Of a DNA stretch of 64,000 nt, positions 45,201 through 56,400 are shown in pieces. The stretch spans positions 33,038,201 to 33,102,200 of the forward strand of contig OX392527.1 of NCBI GenBank assembly GCA_947623455.1. The letters run 5' to 3'. The notes beneath the pieces were generated by a model. The model worked only from the letters and a program-made list of their open reading frames with translations. It ran no database searches and was not told the DNA's origin. Position 1 is the stretch's first letter. The number at the start of each line of letters is the position of its first letter. The DNA comes from Mimachlamys varia (lineage: Eukaryota; Mollusca; Bivalvia; Pectinida; Pectinidae). The translations under genes and the position numbers were made by a program.

Positions 45201-47604
45201 ACACAGACATTACTGAGTAAGGGTAGAACACTTGCTAAGGTCACTTATTGATTAATGTATATCATGGCTAAATAGCCCACACATAAAAGCAAAAAGCATT
45301 TATGTGTGATAGATTTTGATTGTATATAGGATTTAGGTCGCCTTCAAGCTTTGAACTAGATGGAATTTCCCTTTATCTCGGTCAACAGTCAGAAGCAGAG
45401 TTTTAAAGAGGAACATGGAGACGAGGTTTCGATCTCTGATGGAAACACACTATTCTCTTTCCTGTTAAATATTTACCATGAACTTATTTGCAAATATCCA
45501 AATTATCAACAATTATTGTTTCTTTTTAAAAGTAACAATAACTGAATCTTTAACAGAAAATCAAATTACCTAAAAAAAAACAAATAGTCAGGTTTTTCAT
45601 GTGTAGGTAAACTCCCGTTTCCTCAATTCATTCATCACTTTTTTACCGACCAGTACTCTGGTACTGAAATATCCATCCACCATCTTCTTGGCGTCAGAAT
45701 ATAGCCCCTAATTCACCCGTGCCCCTGGTGAGTAGTGTCGCGGCGGAAACCATTTGACTGTGTGTAATTCCTTCCGTATGTGAGAATATATCAATATAAA
45801 ACATCTCTCCTATGGTTTCTCAAGACGCGATTAAATACCTTGCAACTCTTGTTGTTTGTAGAGAAGTAACGATATATCTTGTCTCTCATGGGGATATAGC
45901 GAAACACATGTTCTATTCCTGTTGTTTGTGAGGATGTGACGTTTACCCACCTATCATACTGTTTGTGAGGATGTGGTTATTTGTATGATAAAATAAGACA
46001 CTTCTACTTGTCTATTACAGGCTATACTTAAGGACAACGTGTACAGCGCTATAGCTGGAGGAACACACATCCCCAACATAGACGCCGGCTGGGCCGTACT
46101 CGGGGAAATTATCCTCACAACAATACTCGTCCTCTCCGTCCTCATGAACGCTGTAAATGAGGAAACAAAGAACGACTTTGCCCCTTTCGCAATTGGCTTT
46201 TCTGTAGCGGTGGACATTATGGCAGCGTAAGTAATGTTGTTATAACTGTAGCTCATCGGTCCGTCTTGTCTGGGTGTACTTCAATAATTAGTATCAATGT
46301 ATGAGAAAATAGAAATATCTTATTCCTTGACGTAAAATACACACATGCTAACAAAAACGTAATTTGAATATAATGTTTAAATGGTTTTATTTACAGTAGT
46401 TGTCGAAATCTTGTCATGGCAAGTTCACAAAGGGTTTACCAGGGTAGCGATAATGAAACATCTTGTAATACTAATGAGCATAGTAAAAAGCATCGATTTT
46501 TGTATCTACAATGATGTGAGTATTTCTCTGAGACCATGCCCCTTCCTAGTTCGTCCTTCAGTACTAAACCCCCTCGGCAGAAAAATCTACTGGATATGAA
46601 AACAACTGAGACATGTTAACATGCTACACAGTAGGGAAGTGTATGTAGTTGCCGTATGATCATTAACCATTAACCTGTTATGTCCTATTAATGTTAATCA
46701 AGTCCATTCCTGTTTCACTAGAATTTCTATAACAATATTCTATTTCGTGAAATTCATTCTAAACATCTGTGCAAAACGAAGGTTTTTATTACCTGAGATT
46801 ATGTGATTTAAAATTAAAAAAAAAAAAATAATAACATTAATCATCAATTTGCAAATAGCTGAGCAAGGTTTAATTATTGCGATCTAAATTTTAAAAGAAC
46901 GGATAGAAATTGTATCAATTGCATTTTTGTGTTAAAACAATCATATGTCAAGAAGTATCTATATTTGCCTTTAGTCGTGTATTTGAACAGATGTCACATC
47001 GTTCTGTGTGTTACAGGGGCGGTACAACTGGTGCCTCCATGAACCCCGCCAGAAGTTTCGGCCCGGCAGTGGCAGCCTCTGCTGTCATCCCCCAGGACCC
47101 GTGGTCTTACCACTACGTGTACTGGGTGGGACCAGCCGTGGGTGCAATACTGGCAGCCATCTTGTTTAGGTAATTTTGCATTAAACAAAACGATCGCACG
47201 CTTATTTCTATTTCATTAAAAAAATGCTTAAGGTAAATTGTACTGGTAAGATAGTTTCACATAACTTATATATACACTATTATCCTCATACTGTTGTTTT
47301 ATAAAATCTATAAACAGACTGTAAAACTTTGACGGAAGAACATTCATTAATCTTCCATATTATTGAAACAACACTGCTTATACATATCCCTTTCGGTATC
47401 ATAATTATACAAGATTTTGTAGCAATAGCTTAGCTCCTGATCTTTCATTTTTATCACACTTTAGTCTCTGATAATATACATTTTGTGTTCTATTGCGTTT
47501 AGTCTTTTTCGTGTTCATCGATGCAGTTTCGTCCATTACATTTGGTTATAATTAAGTATAAATGAATGTTCAAAAACTTGCATTTCAGAATCTTCAAAAG
47601 GTAG
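42000..47604 (+). CDS. Aquaporin-8-like channel, copy 1 (C-terminus shortened)
   Basis: Exons 42000-42214, 43703-43829, 46021-46226, 47017-47169 and 47589-47604 have intron phases 2, 0, 2, 2 and give 238 residues. It is a six-helix MIP channel. The first half has [17 protein letters not shown] and SGGHFNPAV (NPA 1); the second has [10 protein letters not shown] and [14 protein letters not shown] (NPA 2 plus the filter Arg). The AHGL helix-2 His and the VDI context match AQP8-type filters, a family that conducts water and in some members ammonia or hydrogen peroxide. The acceptor used by copy 2 for exon 5 is changed here (TTCAA instead of TTCAG). The next AG, 15 bases on, shifts the frame, so the protein ends RIFKR. 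The gene may be functional, since the tail is not part of the pore. Confidence 0.88.
43703..43829 (+). CDS. Aquaporin copy 1, exon 2 (first NPA)
   Basis: Acceptor TTTTCTAG, donor GTGAGT, phase 2 in and phase 0 out. It encodes [19 protein letters not shown] and helix 3 ([15 protein letters not shown]). Confidence 0.92.
44180..44345 (+). repeat. Dispersed repeat R2 in aquaporin intron 2
   Basis: Contains CCTAGCATCACTGA, GACGAAACAGCTGTA, TTATTACTAAATTTAAAAGG and GTTACGTCATCTTT, as in the copies near 14.1 and 16.7 kb. Confidence 0.65.
44560..44740 (+). repeat. Dispersed repeat R3, copy A
   Basis: Shares GAGAATACCGAAG, AAAACCATAATC, CGATTAAACTAG and TACAAGAGAACAAG, in inverse orientation, with 57260-57480 in the second aquaporin gene. 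Confidence 0.6.
46021..46226 (+). CDS. Aquaporin copy 1, exon 3
   Basis: Acceptor TATTACAG, donor GTAAGT, phase 0 in and phase 2 out. It encodes loop C, helix 4 ([20 protein letters not shown]) and helix 5 ([14 protein letters not shown]). Confidence 0.92.
47017..47169 (+). CDS. Aquaporin copy 1, exon 4 (second NPA)
   Basis: Acceptor GTTACAG, donor GTAATT, phase 2 to phase 2. It encodes [18 protein letters not shown] and helix 6 ([18 protein letters not shown]). Confidence 0.92.
   Translation, partial: GRYNWCLHEPRQKFRPGSGSLCCHPPGPVVLPLRVLGGTSRGCNTGSHLV
47589..47604 (+). CDS. Aquaporin copy 1, shortened exon 5
   Basis: Using acceptor CATTTCAG, this gives five codons and TAG. The sequence to about 47760 is still alignable with the copy 2 tail exon but has frame breaks and stops, so it is now 3' UTR or decayed coding sequence. 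Confidence 0.5.
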
Positions 47605-47913
47605 ACAGTGATATCTAATGTGTAAAGTAGTCGGTGTTCAGCATATATACAGTGGTCAGTTTGTAAGATAAACAGGATTTGGAGAGTACCACGACACATA
47701 CAATGACCGTGAACAATCAGCAAAGCCCGAAAGCGACAGACAAGTTCAACGAGAATTCATCTCTGGTCACTCAGGGAGATAGAAAAAAACTTCTAATAGC
47801 ATTTAGCCATGCTATTTAGGGGAACATTAATGTTGCGTAGCCAAATTGCCATTGAAGGTTGAATTTTGTTCCTGAATACAGATGCTAGCAGACAACCTAA
47901 CTGATGAGATCTT

Positions 47914-47919
47914 AATAAA
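47914..47919 (+). terminator. Possible polyadenylation signal, aquaporin copy 1
   Basis: An AATAAA about 310 bases after the predicted stop. Confidence 0.35.
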
Positions 47920-50226
47920 GATATATGTAATGTGAAGATGATTGTCTACAGATGTACCAGCTGTAAAACAGTTTACAACTCCATGAACACCATATGCCGA
48001 TCTATTTTTGGCCATTTCCTGATAACTTTCAATAATTATAATATCATATGCTATTGTATAAGAGAGGAAAGAATCTCAATATCTAAAAATGGCCATACAT
48101 GAGTTGCTCCATAGATTTGTTTGAATCAACATCATTCCATAATCATTTCTGTACTCGTTTCCTCCAAGCAACACATGCTACGTCGATGCTAATAATGTTA
48201 TAGATGTTCTTCCTTTAAAAACATCAGGTCGACGTCATAAAGTGTGTCGGTCACGTGAACATCCCCAATCCCAACATAGAGTTGTCGTTCATCTTCCTCA
48301 CTTACACCTCTGAACGATTGTTATCAAGCAAAAATCTTGTTTAAAATTGGAACATCTCTACTGAATTCACGAATGAGGATTTCCTATAGTATATACATAG
48401 ATTCTTGTCATTACATAAACATTCAGATATAGCGGTGACGTCGACCTTATGGACACGCATCAGAATAAGTCCGAACACACATTCAGTAGTTTGACCTGCA
48501 GTTATCGCACATGATGCTAGTATAAATCACCCAAGGATGTATAAACTGTTGCTTATCTGCGTTTAAAATAATACATGCATTTTTATCGTACAAGACCATA
48601 ATAATAATAGCACATGCGATAATGTATTATTCAGTATTTGTCCAAGGTGATATGAAGTTTTTAATAAAAGTGTTTATGCCTATGTTGTTTTTACGTTTTC
48701 CTTGGATACGGTGTTTTTTTTGTTTTTTTTTGTTAATGACGACATCCGTAAAAAATGCATCAGATCTGTTTCACTTTATAATGCCAGTACTACATGGACG
48801 TTTTATTCAAAATTCAAATTAAGTCGGTGAAGGAAATCAAAGATTACGTGATCGTATCGATCCGCCATATTCACATTAAGTTAATGTCGGGTTCATCAGT
48901 AGTACTACAGGGAAAACGATTACGTGACTTTCTTTGCTATGGAAGCTACTGAGCATTATGTCCTATTGTCAAAAGTTTGCTAGCAAAGCAGCAAGCCGAT
49001 CACGACTTAGTTATTTAGGACCAAAACGCAAATATACATAATTTATGAATTTCTTCCTTATTGTAATGCCTCTGACTCAAAACCTTTTTTATATTTGTAA
49101 GCTGCAAGTATTTGTTTAGGAGTAAGGCAAGAAAACATAAAAACACGTTTATGATATTCTGCTGATACGTAAACATGGTATATACCATACCTCACAGTGG
49201 TATATAGTATCCACTAAGACATCGTCTACAAGCAACATATCTGACATAGAAAGCAAAGCCCACTCATGAATATGATCAACTTTAATCGACTTACAAAATA
49301 GATTGAACAGAAACAGTATGCTAAATGAGATCAAAATGTTGATGAAAAAATATGTAACTAAATATCATGATATTAAAAGCAAATATGTTAATACCATCAA
49401 CTGCGACATATACATATCATTTAGGGAAGCAGGGGCATCACTATCAAGAAAGGAAAAGATCGTATCGAAATCCGTACCTGTGGTCATGGTTAGGAGACTC
49501 GGCAGTATCCTTGCCATACTCGGGAGGGCGTTCTCTATTGGCTTGGTCAATACGACCCAGTTATATAAAAAAAACACATAATTATGTGATTGTCTTGTAA
49601 TGAAGTTGATAAGTTTGAGGATAAGGAAAAGGAATAAAACAGGCAAAGAGGAACAAATTAATATCGTAGAAAATACTTGTAGTCTTGCTGGACGACCTCG
49701 CGACCGACTTTAACAAGAAATTGTCAATCGAAAAAGACAATTACGACAATTGCATCCTGGCATATTTCGCTTGGCCTTTATATGGTTCTAATACAGTCGG
49801 TTCCATGAATGTATTAGTGTGGCCGAGTGATATGTTTTATATATCTTTTTTTCCCAATCACATCCATTTCATAGTTGTTCAAGTACAACGTAGAAGTAGA
49901 CACTATGTATGGGCCTACAAGTGTTGGATAATAACCCTGATTTCTTTAAAGTGTCCATAAATGAAACAAAAGTACTATGATTGAGATATCGTATGTACAG
50001 CTGGGATACATCAAACACTGTGTGCAATTAGTACAAGGCAAGATAAGCATACGTTAAGGTCACGGACTGCGGTCAGTAGATAAAGATACAGCCATACTTG
50101 TACTGCTTTAGTAAACACAATGTGATAACGCATGGTGTACATGCAGAGACAAGAATCAGGGAACCAGGCGTTGTCATTTACAGTGCAGAAGACTATTGAA
50201 TCGGGAATTTGACAACGTTTACCGGT
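47920..50226. other. Spacer between the aquaporin copies
   Basis: No supported gene. A GC-richer patch at 49422-49565 is open in three overlapping frames but lacks splice or start signals. The aquaporin copy 2 promoter must lie in the last part; no TATA-type element is convincing. Confidence 0.5.
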
Positions 50227-50438
50227 ATGGAAGATCTTGAACATTTGTCTCAGCGCAACAATAAGTACGATGTGGGACTTTTCCGTACCTACGTACGACC
50301 TGTATTGGCTGAGTTTGTAGGTACTACACTGTTTGTATTCATTGGTGTCCTGTCAGTACAGTCCGGTAACCTGGCCTCTATAGGACTGGCCCATGGGCTG
50401 ACCATCGCGCTCCTCATCATGGGGCTCGGCAAAATCAG
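50227..50438 (+). CDS. Aquaporin copy 2, exon 1
   Basis: Start ATG after TTACCGGT; ends ATC AG before donor GTTAGA (phase 2). From YDVG onward it differs from copy 1 at about eight bases. Confidence 0.9.
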
Positions 50439-53400
50439 GTTAGATAATAAATTCAATTGATTGTATTTGTCGTCTTATATGTTTATATAATGGACTTCAA
50501 ATTACAAAATCTCAAAGTGGATATTTCCTTCTAAATTGCTTACAAGATTCAGTAGAATCGTTATAGCTCGTCTAAATAGTTCGTATTATGCCATTGTTTC
50601 TGTGTTATTTTGAATATGCATGTTTTAATAAAGAGGCAAATCGACTCTTTCGTATCTTATAGTTCCTTTTACTTTTTGTGTAGATTTATGAAAACGTAAC
50701 ATCGCCTCCTTACATTTCGCACCTTAAGGGTCACAAAAATTGTGTTTAACTCGTGAAGGTCATGTTGGTGATACCGTCGATGAGTTCTCAAAAGAATGCA
50801 CATACAACAACCGATTATCAACTTGTTGAGGTCTAACTTATATTTCGCAATTAAATGACAGAGAGTGTTGATTCGCTTAACATCACGCTGGCAAAGTCAC
50901 TGTCAACATCCTTATAGGTCAACATAAACACGCTGATAGAGGAGCCTCGGTCTAAATCAATATAGGTCAACATAAACACGCTGTATTTGATAGAGGAGTC
51001 TGGGTCTACATCAATATCGGTCAACATAAACACGCTGTATTTGATAGAGGAGTCTGGGTCTACATCAATATCGGTCATTATAAACACGCTGTATTTGATA
51101 GAGGAGTCTGGGTCTACATCAATATCGGTCAACATAAACACGCTGTATTTGATAGAGGAGTCTGGGTCTACATCAATATCGGTCAACATAAACACGCTGT
51201 ATTTGATAGAGGAGTCTGGGTCTACATCAATATCGGTCAACATAAACACGCTGTATTTGATAGAGGAGTCTGGGTCTACATCAATATCGGTCAACATAAA
51301 CACGCTGTATTTGATAGAGGAGTCTGGGTCTACATCAATGTCGGTCAACATAAACACGCTGATAGAGGAGCCTCGGTCTAAATCAATATAGGTCAACATA
51401 AACACGCTGTATTTGATAGAGGAGTCTGGGTCTACATCAATATCGGTCAACATAAACACGCTGTATTTGATAGAGGAGTCTGGGTCTACATCAATATCGG
51501 TCAACATAAACACGCTGTATTTGATAGAGGAGTCTGGGTCTACATCAATATCGGTCAACATAAACACGCTGTATTTGATAGAGGAGTCTGGGTCTACATC
51601 AATATCGGTCAACATAAACACGCTGTATTTGATAGAGGAGTCTGGGTCTACATCAATGTCGGTCAACATAAACACGCTGTATTTGATAGAGGAGTCTGGG
51701 TCTACATCAATGTCGGTCAACATAAACACGCTGTATTTGATAGAGGAGTCTGGGTCTACATCAATATCGGTCAACATAAACACACTGTATTTGATAGATG
51801 AGTCTCGGTCTACATCAATATAGGTCATTATTTAACACGTTGTATTTGATAGAGGAGTCTCTATCCACATCAATAAAGGTCAACATAAACACGTTGTATG
51901 TGATAGAGGAGTATTGGTATACATCAATATAGGTCATTATTTAACACGTTGTATTTGATAGAGGAGTCTCTATCCACATCAATATAGGTCAACATAAACA
52001 CGTTGTATGTGATAGAGGAGTATTGGTATACATCAATATAGGTCAACATAAACACACTTATTTGATAGAGGAGTCACTGTCAACATCAATAAAGGAACAC
52101 ACAAACACGCTGTATCTGCCTATATCAATATAGGTCCATACATGCATGCTGTTATTAATGCGGGAATCTGTTTCGGATCCCTGTCAGTTCGGTGATGATG
52201 TGAATTCTGTCGTCAACCTCAAAGTTTATGCTGATCGAAGAATAACTATACTATACAGCCACATTACAAACTGTTCAACACGGCCGCCAATAATTCCCCT
52301 ATATATTGACCGTGAAAACGTTTCCGTTTGTTGTGTTTCTTGATAATTACCGATAAATATTTTTTCTGAAAATATGTCCTGATCTTTATCACGATATATC
52401 TCTTCCTGTTATTTCGTTTTTTTTTTTTGTATTTGCTAGCGGTGGTCACTTCAACCCTGCAGTGTCACTGGGGGTGTGTCTGGCTCGCGGTAACACGATC
52501 GTCCTCACAGTAGCCTACATCGTGGCACAGATTTTCGGGGGAATGCTTGGGGCAGCTTTCACCAGGGTGAGTGTCAGACCGCTTAGCCAGTCACCTGTCT
52601 CTGCCTTCCCAATACCACCTCTTCCTGTCTTCATTTCCCTTTGCCTCACCATCCATTTCCTCTTGGTTACATAATATTATATATGTTATCTAGCGTTATT
52701 ATTTTTTAACATGTATCTTGAGACAGTAGATAAACTTATGTCCACTTCATTTATTGAATTTTATTTGGATTGTAATCAAAGGTACGATGGTATGTCATGC
52801 ATATCTTGTTGGTTGCAAATATGTTAAGATATGTCCTCTTTGTGATATATGACGGTACGTAATGTTTGTAAGTATTGTGACACAATTCAGCAACGACACA
52901 TAATGTTGGATAATAGACAGTTTATTCGTGATCGTAAATTACACCGACATCACAAGTACGTGTTCATGGTATTATAACATCATCAAACTTGTTAGTACTT
53001 CGGCGTTGTGTCTCAGTCTGGCTAAGTCAATTGTCAACTTATAAGTCTTCTACATCTTTACTAGAACTAGCCTGTAGCCCTCCTGGCAGTCTCTCGTGTA
53101 GACTGTCAAAGTCTTAATCCACGGCCTTCTAAACACAGACTGACCCCCATCCAATACTAGCTCATACTTATAATTACTAATCCCCTTCGTGTGCAAAGTA
53201 GTGCCGTCTGCATTCATAATTAATGTCCAGCTGGTGTTCATTATATATCTGACCAGTATACGTACTGCACCCTGCCCCGGTTTACTGATGTAATAGACAG
53301 AGACCTAATTAACCACTAGTTTACTTTAATAACAAATCACAGCATCTAGGCTAATTAATACTTCCAGATGGTACAGCTACCGTGATATATCATATCAGCA

Positions 53401-56400
53401 TGCCTACTTTGTTACAATCGTCCCTTTTTCACAAAGAAATATAATTTCTCTAATTATAGTTCTTAAAGATGTTATGCACACTGTTTTGTTTCATTATTCG
53501 TCCCTTCTCCTCAAGGAAATCTAATTTCCAATTATAGTTCTTTAAATAATATGCCAACATTATCCCAATTTTTTTTTTAATTAATTACTTTCACTCCATT
53601 CCCACTTCAGATAATTCTAAAATCAATTAATCTAGATTTAATAACCTCCGACATCGTACAATTCCCCGTTGAGCATCTATTAATATCTTATACTGCCCCT
53701 TAAATGACGACATGATATAGTCTTATGTTAAATGTTCAAGGTCACCTAGTTTTGTCGTAAAAGTCAATAGTGGGTACATATATATTCATAACAACATATT
53801 TACAGATACAAATCATTAAACACAATAGCTTCTTTAAATTAACCCATTAGATATACAGAATCAGAATCAAAATAATAAAATCATTATAGAATCCACATGG
53901 TTAGTTAATGTCCATGGTATCTGCATATTCATTTAAACACGTATGTCGCGTCCGACATTAAAATTTCACACAATACTGTTCATTAACTCAATCACACAAA
54001 ATAATGTTCGGGGAATCAAATATGATGATAATATTGAATGAACTAAATCACTATCGCGATTGTCTCATTAATAATGTCTTTCACTATCAAAGATATTTTT
54101 CACTTAAAAATGATTAACGAATGTCCTTTTAGTTACGTCACGTCCTGAAAGATATACATCATAGTGTTCACAATAATTATAGAGAGAGTTCTTTCTTTAA
54201 ACTCAATAACTTCTTTTACTTTGATTCCAAATAAAGAAACTTTTAAATTTCCTCATCAACTGACATATAATCTGAACTATCTTCACTTATTTGGTCATCT
54301 TGGTTAGCATCTTGCTCCATCTCGTTACTTGAACTATCCTGTTCTTAATTGTGTCTCTAATTTAGATTTTCTATCTATTAAACGTTTGCATAACTTAGCA
54401 TCATCTGAGCTTGCCTCTGAATCAAGATGATGTTATCAATACACACATATATATAAAAGTTATCGATACCCATACGCATGTTCTCATTATGATATTGCAT
54501 CACCGCTCTCTCGGTATACTCCAACTAATTGCTCAACATCTGGGAAAGATATGCTATCCATAATCAAGTAATTGACTTATTCCCCCACTATACTATAGTG
54601 TTTATGTGAGACTTACAATAGAGACAACATGAATATCGTATTTAAACAAAGCATATAGGTATCCACAACACTCTACAACTCGCTAATACCTTGAGCCATT
54701 GTTAAGTCTGACACCAGGTTTCACTAATTAATTTTGTCTATAGTGAACATCATTTTTATGAACACATCTAATACTAGCTAATTACAAGCAATCTATTTCC
54801 TTAATCAATTTTTGTTTCTGTTTTAAAGTTTTATCGTTTTCCTAACTGTATTAATTAAAATACACCATCTACGAGTATCCTAAGTCTCTTGCTTTTTAAT
54901 TCTATTTTTACACGAATTGGGCTACCTGCCAGTTCTATTTTATAATTGGGAATTTTGTTTTTTTGTTATTTCTCTTTTTATAGAATTGCTTTTTTTTCCT
55001 ATCAACTAATTTCTTATTTTTCTTGTCTGCTGGCATCTTAGCTTTTCATTCCCCCCATATGTTAACTTATAAACAGAGTGTTTTACTTTTCCCTTTTAAG
55101 TGTTTTGCGTCTTATTCTCTCTACAGTTTCTTTGTATATGTCCTTCCCGCCCACAATACCAACATATTGTGTTTCGACAATTTCTTTTAAAATGTCCCCA
55201 TTTTTTGCACCCCCAACACTTAACCCTTGCTTTTTGACGAACTTTCCTGTCTTCAGTATTTGTTTTATGTCCATCAAAGTGGGTGTTATCGTCTCCTTTC
55301 CTTAATTTGAACCTTAATAAAAGATTTTGTTCTGATACTGCGTAATCACAGGCTTCCTTAAATGATTTGGGGTTTTCTCTCATAACTTTAAATTTGATAT
55401 CGTCATGTTTAAGCCCATCAATAAATAACCCTATCAATTGACTCTCTATAACCTTTCCTCCTGATCTGTCTTGCCCTTTTAAAACTAATTCTGATTCTCC
55501 TAGCAATCTCTCTGCATAAACTTGCACATTTTCATTTGAGTTCTGTCTTATATTTCTTAATGATAACCAAGCATGATGGGGATCGGTTATTTCATCAAAA
55601 ATAGGTGTCAATTCCTTCTTTAATAAATTCCAATCGGTAGATTTATTTACGTTTAAATACCTCTGAATGAAATCACTTACTGGTCCTGTACTAGTTTGAA
55701 GTGCTAGCAGGTTTAATTTATCTTTTGGTAAGTTTACTGAATTAGCATATTTTTCTATATCTTTTATCCACGTTTTGAATACCTCTGGTTTTCCTGAAAA
55801 TGGTTTAACTATCTGGGTAATATTTTGTACTCCTACCATAGAACATAAACTCGAAAGTTGTAAATTAATTTCTTGAAAAACAGAACTTGCATCAATGTTT
55901 GCCATAATGAGAATTACTTAGTGTCAAGGATAAAACTAAATCACTCACCCCACTCTGTCCCTGTTTTTTCTTCAAGTTACGCTTGGCCGTCATACTGGCA
56001 TCGTCTTCTGCACTTTCTTCCTCTGAATCCATTTTTCGTATTATGGTTATCCCGTTCGATATCTTTGGTCACGGTCACCAAAATAACAAGTCTGTGACAC
56101 AATTCAGCAACGACACATAATGTTGGATAATAGACAGTTTATTCGTGATCGTAAATTACACCGACATCACAAGTACGTGTTCATGGTATTATAACATCAT
56201 CAAACTTGTTAGTACTTCGGCGTTGTGTCTCAGTCTGGCTAAGTCAATTGTCAACTTATAAGTCTTCTACATCTTTACTAGAACTAGCCTGTAGCCCTCC
56301 TGGCAGTCTCTCGTGTAGACCGTCAAAGTCTTAATCCACGGCCTTCTAAACACAGACTGACCCCCATCCAATACTAGCTCATACTTATAATTACTAATCC

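Noticed and set aside
50851..51828. 325-codon minus-strand repetitive protein
   Set aside because: Shadow of the 54-bp minisatellite; the opposite strand is also open and the array lies inside an aquaporin intron.
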